Part shown: one piece after another, positions 17,843 to 26,904 of the stretch | Numbering within the stretch: the stretch's first letter is position 1 | Layout: every line of letters begins with the position of its first letter | NCBI GenBank assembly: GCA_013200995.1 | Contig: CP053688.1 | Coordinates: forward strand, 1,302,001 to 1,366,000 | From: Arthrobacter citreus | Lineage (GTDB): Bacteria > Bacillota > Bacilli > Bacillales > Bacillaceae_G | DNA: 64,000 bases | Direction of reading: 5' to 3' | The notes under the pieces: model-generated | What the model saw: the letters and a program-made list of their open reading frames with translations, nothing else | Told to the model about the DNA's origin: nothing | Databases searched by the model: none | Made by a program: the position numbers and the translations under genes

Positions 17843-19063
17843 TTATAAATAAAACTCAAATACTTTTGCTATTTTTTCTTTTATTCGATCTTTAAAAGGT
17901 AATTTCTTTATATAACTAGGCGTAATTTCAAATGCCTCGTTAAATACATCGGCTAATTCTGGTTCAACTTGTTTTATAAATTTTTGATCATATATATAAC
18001 AATTCAATTCATCTGTTAAATGAAACGAGCGTGAGTCAAAATTCGTTGTCCCAATCATTAGTACCCGATCATCAATTTTCAGTACTTTCCCATGAAAAAT
18101 ACCTTTTTTAAAACCATACACTTTTATATTGTTTTTCCATGCTTGTTTTATATATGGTATAGCTGCTTGTTCTACTAATAGCGCATCAGACTTATGTGAA
18201 TATAATATTTTCACATCAATGCCACTATTAGCCGCATCTAATAATGTATTCCATATTACTTTATTATTCGGTATAAAGTAAGGAGAATAAATTGTTATGG
18301 AATGCTTTGCTTGTTTAAATAATTTGCTATACTCTTGTTCGATTCCTATTTTAGTATAAGAAACAAATTGATGTTGGCTTTTCCCAATTTTTTTACTAAT
18401 TACCATCGGAGTAATTTTTTGATCGGAATTTTTTCTCCAATCATGTACAAATTGTTTTTCTAATCCTTCCACACCGCTTCCTACTAATCTAAGTTGAACA
18501 TCTTTCCACGGCTTTAATTCCTTTTTTTCATCAATATATTTTTTTCCAATATTGAATCCACCAATATAGCCAATTTCACCATCTATTATCGTCATTCGTC
18601 GATGATTTCTATGATTTATTGAAGCGAAAAAGTAAGATAATTGAGGTTTATTAAAATACGTAAAATGTACTCCATGATCAATTAAAGATTTTCGTTCTTT
18701 TCGTTCTAATAATATTCCACCAAGTCGATCTACTGCATAATAAACTGGTATTCCTTCATCACTTTTCTTTTTTAAAACATCTAAAAATTCATGAGATATT
18801 TGGTCATTAGAAACTGAAAAAAAGTAGATATGCACTTCTTTTTTTGCATTGCTAATATCTTTAAATAACTGTTCGTCAAGCTTTTTCCCATTCGTATAAA
18901 TCGATAAATCACTTTTCCCGATTGGATACGTAATCGGTTTATTAGCAAAAATATTTCTTTTTTGAGCATGTTCCATTTCAATCTCATTTAAAGCAAATAA
19001 TATAACTAATAATGAAAAGATTAGTACTAAAGCTTTAAATATGAATTTTATTATTTTTTTCAT
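17843..19063 (-). CDS. Phospholipase D-superfamily protein, cardiolipin-synthase-like
   Basis: 406 residues. An N-terminal membrane helix (about residues 5-27) is followed by two PLD domains. The second HKD motif is intact (FHGKVLKIDD), followed by GTTNFDSRSF. The first reads NHRRMTIIDGEIGYIGG, with Arg where the HxK lysine is usual. Proteins of this layout join phosphatidylglycerol molecules to cardiolipin at the membrane, but the length is below the roughly 480-500 residues of classic Cls and there is one rather than two N-terminal helices. It is a single-gene unit with its own terminator. Confidence 0.85.
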   Translation of the reverse strand: MKKIIKFIFKALVLIFSLLVILFALNEIEMEHAQKRNIFANKPITYPIGKSDLSIYTNGKKLDEQLFKDISNAKKEVHIYFFSVSNDQISHEFLDVLKKKSDEGIPVYYAVDRLGGILLERKERKSLIDHGVHFTYFNKPQLSYFFASINHRNHRRMTIIDGEIGYIGGFNIGKKYIDEKKELKPWKDVQLRLVGSGVEGLEKQFVHDWRKNSDQKITPMVISKKIGKSQHQFVSYTKIGIEQEYSKLFKQAKHSITIYSPYFIPNNKVIWNTLLDAANSGIDVKILYSHKSDALLVEQAAIPYIKQAWKNNIKVYGFKKGIFHGKVLKIDDRVLMIGTTNFDSRSFHLTDELNCYIYDQKFIKQVEPELADVFNEAFEITPSYIKKLPFKDRIKEKIAKVFEFYL

Positions 19064-19185
19064 AGTTTCCTCTTATGAATTTGGCATATGAGTATTTTTT
19101 GAAAAAAATGCCTTAAATATCCATATTTATTTTAATTGTGGATAAACTTTTATTAAACTCATACACTTCATAAGTTCAATCAGGG

Positions 19186-19247
19186 TATTTTTAATTAGTT
19201 AATTGAATGTAAACAATTTTGAACTTAGTGCTACAAAATGTGACAAC
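19186..19247 (+). repeat. Dispersed repeat copy A
   Basis: A stretch of about 60 bases resembles 20644-20702. Shared parts include TTTTTAATT, TTAATTGAATG and CTTAGTGCTAnAAAATGTG. It lies about 95 bases before the zinc-ribbon gene. Both copies are non-coding. Confidence 0.5.
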
Positions 19248-19340
19248 TAATAGACAGAGTTTTAATTTTAATAGGATAAATAATTTTAATGGGTAAAATA
19301 TAAAGGATTGTTAGAAAAATGATAAGAAAGGATGGATAGG

Positions 19341-19505
19341 ATGGAAAATTCAAAAGACAATTCTCCAAAAACGAGCAGTAATTGTCCAAACTGTAATACA
19401 ATGAATGATGGCGAATATTCAAATACTAGCAAGGTAATTCAAGATCATTATGAATATGAGTGCCCAAATTGTGGAAAACCAGATCTTTTTTATAATAAAA
19501 AATAA
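19341..19505 (+). CDS. Small zinc-ribbon protein
   Basis: 54 residues. AAAGGATGG precedes the ATG, and a strong terminator starts four bases after the stop. The sequence has CPNC at residues 15-18 and CPNCG at 41-45, a four-Cys zinc ribbon, with a short polar linker between. No known family could be assigned. Such mini-ribbons can bind nucleic acid or act as adaptors, but that is inference. An upstream in-frame ATG at 19332 would add three residues. Confidence 0.75.
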   Translation: MENSKDNSPKTSSNCPNCNTMNDGEYSNTSKVIQDHYEYECPNCGKPDLFYNKK

Positions 19506-19508
19506 ATT

Positions 19509-19533
19509 AAAACGACTCTTATGAGTCGTTTTT
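19509..19533 (+). terminator. Terminator of the zinc-ribbon gene
   Basis: AAAACGACTC TTAT GAGTCGTTTTT, a perfect 10-bp stem with T run directly after the stop codon. Confidence 0.88.
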
Positions 19534-19556
19534 CCTTAATAAACATGAAAAAAGAC

Positions 19557-20378
19557 CTATAAATCGGGTTTATTTTCATTTATGATCGATGTGATAATAT
19601 GTAGTGAATCCCATTCTCCGTTTGAAAATTTAATAATTGGGTATTTTTTTGGAAATAGCTTATTTCGGATAACTTCAGCTGTATTCCCTTCTTTTTGTAA
19701 AGTTAATACTTTATGTTTAATAGATAATAAATAGTCTAGTTTTCGTTCAAGCGCTACGCGACCATCTTCTACAAAGCCTGCATGGTTGCAAAATACATCT
19801 TGAAAATCATATGATAATACTCTCTCTAATGAGTGAATAATTGAAGGAATACTTTCTTCTGCTAATACGACTTTTGTCCTGTCACTTACAAATAAATCTC
19901 CCGTAAATAATTGACCTGTTTCCTGATTTAATAAAGCTTTATGATCTAATGCATGACCAGGTGTATCAATTACTTTCCATGTTGCATTTCTGGATGCAAA
20001 CGTTTCAGGCATAGCCTTAGCACGAAACGGCTTTCTTCTCCCCCAAAAGAGTTGCCTATATAAAGGATAATCTGCCCTACGCGCGCAATAATCAATTGTT
20101 TTTTCATTTATATAAATTGGCAGTTTCTTTGTTTTTTCAATATAAGCGGCACAACCTGAATGATCTTCATGAGAATGAGTTATCATTACTTGATCAAAAT
20201 CTGCTTCGTCAATAAAAGATTCGAAATATCTATGTAAGGACTGCGATCCCGTATCAATTAATACACCATCCACTAAATAACTGTAAACATTTAATGAAAC
20301 ACTTAGAAATTTAACTTCTCCATTCAAGTATGAGACGCCATTTTTCTCTCCTAAGTATGATTTTTTCGTTAAATACAT
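19557..20378 (-). CDS. MBL-fold metallo-hydrolase
   Basis: 273 residues with the metallo-beta-lactamase fold. THSHEDHSG (H68, H70, D72, H73) is the dinuclear metal site, DTPGHALDHKALL gives the third His and FTGDLFVSD the bridging Asp. It is a cytoplasmic hydrolase of the glyoxalase-II-like group, substrate unknown. The ATG at 20378 has AGGAG about ten bases before. It stands alone. Confidence 0.88.
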   Translation of the reverse strand: MYLTKKSYLGEKNGVSYLNGEVKFLSVSLNVYSYLVDGVLIDTGSQSLHRYFESFIDEADFDQVMITHSHEDHSGCAAYIEKTKKLPIYINEKTIDYCARRADYPLYRQLFWGRRKPFRAKAMPETFASRNATWKVIDTPGHALDHKALLNQETGQLFTGDLFVSDRTKVVLAEESIPSIIHSLERVLSYDFQDVFCNHAGFVEDGRVALERKLDYLLSIKHKVLTLQKEGNTAEVIRNKLFPKKYPIIKFSNGEWDSLHIITSIINENKPDL

Positions 20379-20812
20379 CAGCTTTCATCTCCTAACTATT
20401 AAACCAAAAATCATTTTCAACTAGTTATTTATAGTAGCAATTGATAATAAGTATAAAATCCCGACCTCAGTTACTTCAATATGCTTTATTTTTATAATAT
20501 TCTGCATTTTTACTTTATCATAAAAATGAATGAATAACCACTCATTCTTTTATTTAAAACTGCCAAATACTCAAATAAAAAAAGCCGCATAAACGACTTG
20601 TCAACTTATTGAACTAACACTCCAGGTTAGTGGCATAAGTACATTTTTAATTTATTAATTGAATGAAACCAAATCAGGGCTTAGTGCTATAAAATGTGGT
20701 AAGCAATTTCGTGTATTTCTTATTCAATTAACCTTCTAAATTAGTAAAATAAAAAATCAACAATCTCCTTTAACAGCTATCATTTAAATACTAATTCAGA
20801 ATCTAAACAAAT
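20379..20812. other. Gene-free region between the MBL and SDR genes
   Basis: About 430 AT-rich bases. I see no gene, only dispersed repeat copy B (20644-20702) and possible MBL promoter elements near 20400-20460. Confidence 0.5.
20644..20702 (+). repeat. Dispersed repeat copy B
   Basis: This is the second copy of the element at 19186-19247, about 70% identical by eye with no large gaps. Its sequence TTGAATG...GGCTTAGTGCTATAAAATGTGG could include promoter-like boxes, but no gene follows on the plus strand. Confidence 0.5.
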
Positions 20813-20845
20813 AAAAAAGCAGGAGAGCAAGATCAATCCCTGCTT
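20813..20845 (-). terminator. Probable terminator of the fatty-acid oxidation operon
   Basis: AGCAGG (20818-20823) and CCTGCT (20839-20844) form a short stem, followed on the minus strand by six T, 27 bases after the SDR stop. Confidence 0.6.
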
Positions 20846-20871
20846 CTCCAGCTTTTATAATTAGTACTAAA

Positions 20872-21642
20872 TCACTTTGGTTGCATACGAATTGCACCAT
20901 CTAGGCGGATTACTTCACCGTTTAACATTGGATTTTCAACAATGCTTTTCGCTAAATGTGCGTATTCTGATGGCTTACCTAGACGTGATGGGAATGGAAC
21001 CATGTTTCCTAATGATTCTCTAGCTTTTTCTGGTAATACATCAAACATTGGTGTTTCAAATATACCAGGAGCGATGCTCATTACTCTGATGCCATATCTT
21101 GATAAATCCCTAGCAATTGGTAATGTCATACCAGCTACAGCGCTCTTTGATGCACCGTAAGCTGCTTGCCCCATTTGACCATCAAATGCTGCAACTGAAG
21201 CAGTGTTAATAATAACACCTCTTTCACCAAATTCATTTGGTTCGTTATTAATCATTTGTTCAGCTGCTAAACGAATAACGTTAAATGTACCAACTAGGTT
21301 TACATTTATGATTTTTTGGAATGATTCTAATGAATGAATTCCGTCTCTTTTAATTACTTTTTCAGCTAATACAATACCTGCACAGTTTACTACTGTATTA
21401 ATTGAACCATATTTAGTCAAAACATTCTTAAGTGAGTTTTTTACGCTCTCTTCTGAAGATACGTCCGTTTTTTCAAAACAAACATTGTCTTCACCTAATT
21501 CAGCTATTAAGCTAGTAGCTCTCTCTTCATTTAAGTCGAAAATAGCAGCTTTCCCACCATTTTCTACGATCATTCTAACTGTTCCTGCACCTAAACCTGA
21601 TGCTCCACCTGTAACGATTGCGATACTTTCACGAATGTTCAT
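20872..21642 (-). CDS. 3-hydroxyacyl-CoA dehydrogenase, SDR type (HSD17B10-like)
   Basis: 256 residues from the ATG at 21642, with TGGGGGA upstream; an earlier TTG at 21657 overlaps that site. Short-chain dehydrogenase: [10 protein letters not shown] cofactor loop, NCAGIV, Ser/Tyr/Lys catalysis with [10 protein letters not shown] and [14 protein letters not shown] after the second strand fits NAD preference. [16 protein letters not shown] is typical of type-2 3-hydroxyacyl-CoA dehydrogenases, the third step of beta-oxidation. It is last of three genes: acyl-CoA dehydrogenase, thiolase, this. Confidence 0.9.
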   Translation of the reverse strand: MNIRESIAIVTGGASGLGAGTVRMIVENGGKAAIFDLNEERATSLIAELGEDNVCFEKTDVSSEESVKNSLKNVLTKYGSINTVVNCAGIVLAEKVIKRDGIHSLESFQKIINVNLVGTFNVIRLAAEQMINNEPNEFGERGVIINTASVAAFDGQMGQAAYGASKSAVAGMTLPIARDLSRYGIRVMSIAPGIFETPMFDVLPEKARESLGNMVPFPSRLGKPSEYAHLAKSIVENPMLNGEVIRLDGAIRMQPK

Positions 21643-21670
21643 TATAAAATCCCCCAATGTTTTGTTAAAA

Positions 21671-22822
21671 TTAATTTAATCTCTCGATAATTGTTGCATT
21701 TGCCATACCATGACCTTCACAAATCGCCTGTAATCCATAGCGGCCGCCTGTTTTTTCTAAGGCGTTACACAATGTAACCATAACTCTTGCACCACTAGCA
21801 CCAAGTGGGTGACCTAATGCGATCGCTCCACCAAAAATATTTAATTTTTCAAATGGTACCCCTAGTTCTTTTTGCCATGCTAAAGGTACAGTTGCAAATG
21901 CCTCATTTATTTCAAACAAATCGATTTGATCAATTGTTAAACCACATTTTTGCAGAACTTTTTGTGTAGCTTGAATTGGCCCTGTAAGCATTAATTTAGG
22001 GTCTGACCCGACCACAGTTCTCCCTATAATTCTAAACTTTGGCTTAAATCCTAATTGATGAGCTTTTTCTTTACTCATTAAAAGTAGTCCTGCAGCACCG
22101 TCACTAATTTGACTTGCATTACCAGCAGTAACCGAACCAGTTTCGATAAATACTGGTTTTAAAGTTGTTAATTTTTCAATTGATGAGTTTTCTCTTGGTC
22201 CTTCATCCTTTGTCACTTTAACAAGTTCACCATCTTGATTATGCACAGAAACCGCAACAATTTCGTCTTCAAAGTAGCCTTGCTTCATCGCTTTTAATGC
22301 TTTTTGATGGCTATTATAAGCAAATTCATCTTGCTCTTGTCGAGAGATGTTCCACTTTTCATTAATTCGTTCTGCAGAGATTCCTTGATTAAAGTCACCA
22401 AACATACTTGTTAACTTCTCATTCCACTTTGATCCTTTTAAATTTGAAAACATTGGTACTCTTGTCATGCTTTCCACTCCTGCTGCAATGACAATGTCCA
22501 TATCTCCACTTAAAATTGCTTGCGATGCAAAATGAACAGATTGTTGACTTGAACCACATTGACGGTCAATGGTTACACCGGGCACTTCAATTGGTAGACC
22601 CGCTAATAAAGCTGCAATTCTACCAACATCACCTGCCTGTTCTCCAACTTGCGTAACACAGCCCATAATCACATCATCTATTTCTTTCGGATCAAATTCA
22701 TTTCGACTTACTAATTCCTTTAGTACAATCGCAGCTAAGTCATCAGGTCTTGTTTCGCTAAAGCTGCCACCTCTTTTACCAATAGGTGTTCTTAAAGCAT
22801 CCACAATAACTACTTCTCTCAT
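21671..22822 (-). CDS. Acetyl-CoA acyltransferase (thiolase)
   Basis: 383 residues. The acyl-enzyme nucleophile is Cys89 in DRQCGSSQQSVHFAS; the C-terminal GHPLGASGAR and CEGHGMANA hold the other catalytic His and Cys. It cleaves 3-ketoacyl-CoA to acetyl-CoA plus a shortened acyl-CoA. TTGGAGGATC precedes the ATG. It is 28 bases after the acyl-CoA dehydrogenase and 28 before the SDR gene, so they form one operon. No enoyl-CoA hydratase gene is present and it must be encoded elsewhere. Confidence 0.94.
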   Translation of the reverse strand: MREVVIVDALRTPIGKRGGSFSETRPDDLAAIVLKELVSRNEFDPKEIDDVIMGCVTQVGEQAGDVGRIAALLAGLPIEVPGVTIDRQCGSSQQSVHFASQAILSGDMDIVIAAGVESMTRVPMFSNLKGSKWNEKLTSMFGDFNQGISAERINEKWNISRQEQDEFAYNSHQKALKAMKQGYFEDEIVAVSVHNQDGELVKVTKDEGPRENSSIEKLTTLKPVFIETGSVTAGNASQISDGAAGLLLMSKEKAHQLGFKPKFRIIGRTVVGSDPKLMLTGPIQATQKVLQKCGLTIDQIDLFEINEAFATVPLAWQKELGVPFEKLNIFGGAIALGHPLGASGARVMVTLCNALEKTGGRYGLQAICEGHGMANATIIERLN

Positions 22823-22851
22823 AAATATGATCCTCCAATTTTAAGTTAGGA

Positions 22852-24000
22852 TTAATTCAAATCTAATTGTTTCGCAATAATTGTCTTCATGATTTCATTT
22901 GTACCTGCATAAATTGACATGATTTGAATATCTCTGAAACGTCTAGCAATCTCGTATTCTTCCATATATCCATATCCACCATGTAATTGAAGACACTCAG
23001 AAGCCACTTTTTTACCTAAATCAGTAATCCACCATTTTGCCATCGAAACTTGTTTAACAACATTTATGCCTTCCATATGCTTATAAATTAAATCTTCAAT
23101 GAAAGTGCGACCAATTTCAATTTCAGTTGCTAATTCTACAAGTTTAAATTGAGTATTTTGGAAACCTGCAATTGATTTTCCAAATGCTTTTCTACTTTTT
23201 ACATATTCAGTTGTAACTTTTAGCATTGCTTCAGCTGAAACTAATGCTTCTAATGCAACTACTAATCGTTCTTGTTGTAGTTTTTCCATTAAGTAGTAGA
23301 AGCCTTTTCCTTCTTCACCTAGCAAATTTTTTATAGGTACTTTTGCATCTTGGAAAATTAATTCAGCCGTATCTTGACTATGAAGTCCTACTTTATTTAA
23401 TTTCTTCCCTCTAGAAAACCCAACTGTATCTTTTTCGACAACTAATAAGCTAATTCCTTTATGTGCAGGTTGAATTGTCGAATCTGTTTTCACTGCAATA
23501 ATAATTAGGTCTGAATGGATTCCATTTGTAATAAACGTTTTTTCACCGTTTACAATATAGTAATCTCCTTGTTTTACTGCAGTCGTCTTAATATTAGCTA
23601 AGTCTGATCCTGCGCCTGGTTCAGTCATAGCAACTGCTGTAATATACTCACCAGAGATACATTTTGGCAGCCATTCCATTTTTTGCTCTTCATTTCCATA
23701 TGCAGTCAAATAAGGTACAACGATATCATTGTGTAATGCTACACCTACAAAACTTGATCCAACCTTTTCAAGCTCCTCTATAATAATGACAGAATAGCCG
23801 AAATCAACACCTAATCCGCCATATTTCTCATCAACATATGGACATAAAAATCCTTCGTTTCCTAATTTATCCCAAAATTCTCTCGGAATCATTTTATTTT
23901 GTTCCCACTCTTCATAGAATGGTACAGCTTCTTTTTGTAAAAATTTTCTAAGAGCCGTGCGGAAAATTTCATGTTCTCTCGTTAAGTAAGAATGTTTCAT
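22852..24000 (-). CDS. Acyl-CoA dehydrogenase
   Basis: 382 residues; the FAD-dependent first step of beta-oxidation. AMTEPGAGSDL and GEKTFITNG are family signatures, and FGKSIAGFQ, LQLHGGYGYMEEYEIARRFRD and YAGTNEIMK follow. The usual medium-chain catalytic Glu (YEGT) is replaced by Ala (YAGT). The base is therefore probably the Glu of QQERLVVALEAL in the earlier helix, as in long-chain and isovaleryl-CoA dehydrogenases. AGGGGGGC precedes the ATG. It heads the operon, behind a candidate cre site. Confidence 0.94.
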   Translation of the reverse strand: MKHSYLTREHEIFRTALRKFLQKEAVPFYEEWEQNKMIPREFWDKLGNEGFLCPYVDEKYGGLGVDFGYSVIIIEELEKVGSSFVGVALHNDIVVPYLTAYGNEEQKMEWLPKCISGEYITAVAMTEPGAGSDLANIKTTAVKQGDYYIVNGEKTFITNGIHSDLIIIAVKTDSTIQPAHKGISLLVVEKDTVGFSRGKKLNKVGLHSQDTAELIFQDAKVPIKNLLGEEGKGFYYLMEKLQQERLVVALEALVSAEAMLKVTTEYVKSRKAFGKSIAGFQNTQFKLVELATEIEIGRTFIEDLIYKHMEGINVVKQVSMAKWWITDLGKKVASECLQLHGGYGYMEEYEIARRFRDIQIMSIYAGTNEIMKTIIAKQLDLN

Positions 24001-24029
24001 AATAAGCCCCCCTAAAAAAATATCACACC

Positions 24030-24045
24030 ATTAAAACGCTTACAA
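24030..24045 (-). promoter_or_regulatory. Candidate cre (CcpA) site before the beta-oxidation operon
   Basis: On the minus strand TTGTAAGCGTTTTAAT matches WTGNAANCGNWWNCAW at all but one defined position. It lies 30 bases before the acyl-CoA dehydrogenase start, so CcpA binding would block elongation in glucose. Confidence 0.55.
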
Positions 24046-24125
24046 AATTCAAAATACTAAATTTTATAAATATTACATTTGTAATAATCATATGATGTTA
24101 AATATAATTTATCAAGGAGCAAAAT

Positions 24126-24154
24126 AAAAAAGAACTGGCTAACCAGTTCTTTTG
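24126..24154 (-). terminator. Terminator of the MDR oxidoreductase gene
   Basis: AAAAGAACTGG CTAA CCAGTTCTTTT, a perfect 11-bp stem with T run on the minus strand. Confidence 0.88.
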
Positions 24155-24185
24155 ATAGGAGACAAACTTTTAAAAATAAATCGAA

Positions 24186-25190
24186 TTACCCAATTTTAAT
24201 CGTAATTTTTCCAAAATTATTACCTTCACCCATTTTTTGTAGCGCACTAATTACATCGACAAATTCAAATGATTGATCTAAAATTGGTTTAATTTTATGT
24301 TGTTCAAAGAAAGCTAACATTTGTTCAAACTCTCTTGGACTTCCCATCGTCGTCCCTCTAATATCCATATTTTTAAAGAATACTTTAGGTAAAACTGTTT
24401 GAGGAACAGGACCATTCGTTGCACCATATGATACAATTCTTCCGCCTTGCCCAGTTAAATCAATTAAACGATTAAATGACTGACCACCAACTCCATCGAT
24501 CGTTAGATTAACTAAACCGAATTCCTTCCGAAGTTTCTTATACCAATCATTTTCTCGGTAATTAAAACCGGCAATTGCACCTAACTCGATTGCTTTTGCA
24601 ATTTTTTCCTCACTACTTGAAGTCACGATTACTTTTGCTCCAAATGCAACAGCAATTTGTAATGCGTATAACGCGACTCCGCTTCCGATTCCAGGAATTA
24701 ATACCACGTCATCTTTCTGTAATTGACCACGTGTAATTAATGATCTGTATGCAGTAAGTGCCGCTAATGGAATTGCTGCCGCTTCTTCCCATGACAGATA
24801 AGCTGGTTTTTTATAAACATTTTCAGCTGGTAGTTTAAGATATTCAGCAAATGTCCCATTTGAAGGCATACCAAGTACAGTAAATTCCTCTGAATTGATA
24901 TCGTCACGATCCCCCCAGTTTAAGCTCGGGTTCATAATTACTTCATCACCTACAGAAAAACTCTTTACCGCTTCTCCAACGGCCTCAATAACCCCAGCCC
25001 CATCTGAACCTAAAATTACATCTAATTTCATCCCTGGATACATACCATGAGTAATAAAATAGTCACGTCTGTTTAATGATGCTGCTTTTAATTTGACTAC
25101 TACTTCATTTCGGTCTAATGTACCAATCTCGACATTTTCCATTTTTAATGACTCAGGTCCTTTAGTGTCTCTTAAAATATAAGCTTTCAA
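24186..25190 (-). CDS. Zinc-independent MDR oxidoreductase (quinone-reductase / YogA-like)
   Basis: 334 residues of the medium-chain dehydrogenase/reductase superfamily. GSDGAGVIEAVGEAVKSFSVGDEV and the cofactor region IPGIGSGVALYALQIAVAFGAKVI are clear. The GHE zinc-site motif of alcohol dehydrogenases is replaced by GSD, and I see no four-Cys structural zinc loop, so it is a quinone-reductase or enoyl-reductase-like enzyme using NAD(P)H. It resembles YogA of bacilli. It sits upstream of the fatty-acid operon but has its own terminator. Confidence 0.87.
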   Translation of the reverse strand: MKAYILRDTKGPESLKMENVEIGTLDRNEVVVKLKAASLNRRDYFITHGMYPGMKLDVILGSDGAGVIEAVGEAVKSFSVGDEVIMNPSLNWGDRDDINSEEFTVLGMPSNGTFAEYLKLPAENVYKKPAYLSWEEAAAIPLAALTAYRSLITRGQLQKDDVVLIPGIGSGVALYALQIAVAFGAKVIVTSSSEEKIAKAIELGAIAGFNYRENDWYKKLRKEFGLVNLTIDGVGGQSFNRLIDLTGQGGRIVSYGATNGPVPQTVLPKVFFKNMDIRGTTMGSPREFEQMLAFFEQHKIKPILDQSFEFVDVISALQKMGEGNNFGKITIKIG

Positions 25191-26021
25191 TCAAATCACT
25201 CCTTTTAATAGTTTTAAATAAGTCGTAAAACCCTTTTTATGTAAATTAAATCTTATTCAATTTTTATTTTACCAAAAAAAGTTAGAATTAGTTTAATTAA
25301 TGAATTGAGTATGAATAATGGTAATATGAAAATGGATTGATATAGACATAATCGGCTCTTTGCTTGGAAAATTTAATAGTTTTGCTTATTCTTTTTTTGT
25401 AATTATGTAGATTGAACTAACTTCGGTACGTGAAATTCGTACAGATGATTGGGCTGTATTTTTCAGTTTTCGACCATAATATTGAACCTAGATTACTAAA
25501 TTTAATAAAGAACTGGCTAAAAATTTTGCTAACGGTTTATTTTTTTTTGCTAGATTTAAATTTTTTCGAGGGGATTATCTTTTTTTTATGCTTATTTAAC
25601 TAATTATCCATTGATGTGTTGAGCTTATTTGCAGTTTTATAATTTTTAATTGCAGATTTGCTAGTTTTATTTACAGTTTCATGATTTTTGTTAGCACTTT
25701 TGACGTTTTTATTTGCACCGATTTTATTGCTCCTACTATGTTAATTTTAAATTCCTCAAAATACAGCAAGTTAATCTCTAAAATAAATAGCTCTTATTAC
25801 CCATCTCTATCCTAATTTGTTAACAACCCATATGTATGAAACTCTCTCTTGGATACATTTTCTCTATTAAGAATTAAAACACTGTAAAATATTTCCAATC
25901 GTTGATATAATCTAATTGTAGTTAATTATTAGAACTTTCTAATCACTAAGAGTCTTCTCTAGTCAAAGAGGATCTTAACGTTATTTTGTTCTGAGATTAA
26001 TATCTTAATTGATCAATTGGA
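25191..26021. other. Long gene-poor AT-rich region
   Basis: About 830 bases without a convincing gene. It contains a small hairpin (GTACG / CGTAC near 25420) and a low-complexity stretch at 25610-25740. On the minus strand that stretch reads as an Asn/Lys-rich string ending in TAG but with no start codon. It may be decayed DNA. Confidence 0.5.
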
Positions 26022-26290
26022 GAGTATAGAGTAACAAAATCGAGGGAGTTAGGCGATGAACTGGTGATAGACTAACGTGTTGGTCTATAAAAAAGTCACT
26101 AGCATCACAACTATCAAATTTAGGTGTTTCTGAGTAAATGAATGTAATTAAATTGTATAGTGATACTAATACTCGTAATCCTGAAGTTGTGACTCCTGAT
26201 ATTTCAACTCCACTTAATATAATGCTGTAAAATGGTACATTAGCCCTTAAATCCCATCTCAAATTAATAAAAATTATTAAGGAGGTATTC
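26022..26290 (+). pseudogene. Decayed coding remnant of unknown family
   Basis: Coding-like text continues across frames. From 26022 it reads EYRVTKSRELGDELVID, then TAA at 26073, then RVGL. A frame change near 26090 gives KSLASQLSNLGVSE, then TAA at 26135. It goes on as MNVIKLYSDTNTRNPEVV, TPDISTPLNIML, TAA at 26228 and NGTLALKSHLKLI, up to the ribosome binding site of the next gene. Three stops and one shift suggest an old inactivated gene. I do not recognise the family. The segment 26138-26230 alone could be a 30-residue ORF, but it lacks a good ribosome binding site. Confidence 0.35.
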
Positions 26291-26294
26291 AAAT

Positions 26295-26489
26295 ATGATT
26301 ATGGGGATTATTCTTCTTTTGTTTGGCGGATTACTAATTGCAAATCCTAAAATAATATGGTTTATTACAGAAAGTTGGAAAACAGAAAATTCAACTGATC
26401 CATCTAGTTTCTATACTGTTTCTACACGTATCGGAGGAATTTTGTTAGTACTATTCGCAGTATTTACAATCTATGTGTCAACTTGGTGA
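26295..26489 (+). CDS. Small membrane protein, DUF6199-like
   Basis: 64 residues: a hydrophobic helix (IILLLFGGLLIANPKIIWF), a polar middle (TESWKTENSTDPSSFY), the motif STRIGG and a second helix. NPKxxWxxTESWK and the RxGG segment are what I associate with the DUF6199 group of tiny membrane proteins, whose function is unknown. AAGGAGG is ideally placed before the ATG at 26295. No partner gene is adjacent on this strand. Confidence 0.75.
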   Translation: MIMGIILLLFGGLLIANPKIIWFITESWKTENSTDPSSFYTVSTRIGGILLVLFAVFTIYVSTW

Positions 26490-26865
26490 TTAGGGGCATC
26501 AGATAAAACAATAAAAGTAAAACAAATCATTTTTTCAATCCGTCAATTCACCCAATTCAATAAATTTTTCACTCTAGTTTTTCACAAGTTCTTTCCTATT
26601 GAAAGAATAGTACGTTAAACTTCTATCCTACTAAAATTAATTTCCACAGGAATAATCTACTAAATTTAAAATAGCACGTTTAATTTTGTAAATCACTACT
26701 ATTTTTCTAATAATTAAATAGTTCACGTTATCAAAACTTGTTAGATATTTACTAAACTTGTCTTTTAGTAGGAGTGGAATATCTGTTTGTTATTTCCTTT
26801 ATTTCCTCATAGACTATTTATTGTTATTACGATATACTTTCTAAATCTATTAATTTAAAATAAAT
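26490..26865. other. AT-rich spacer
   Basis: About 375 bases between the small membrane protein and the DegV terminator. A weak stem ACTAAA/TTTAGT near 26753-26776 could end the membrane protein transcript. Nothing else is seen. Confidence 0.4.
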
Positions 26866-26892
26866 AAAAAAACTCTCACCACTTTGAGAGTC
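26866..26892 (-). terminator. Terminator of the degV-like gene
   Basis: ACTCTCA CCACTT TGAGAGT followed on the minus strand by seven T, just after the DegV stop. Confidence 0.82.
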
Positions 26893-26904
26893 GAAATTAT
26901 TTAC

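Noticed and set aside
25610..25740. Asn/Lys-rich minus-strand string ending in TAG
   Set aside because: No start codon, ribosome binding site or upstream frame; low-complexity AT-rich DNA.
26005..26292. 95-codon minus-strand ORF
   Set aside because: The plus strand of the same region reads as a decayed protein, and the minus-strand product has no ribosome binding site or recognisable domain.
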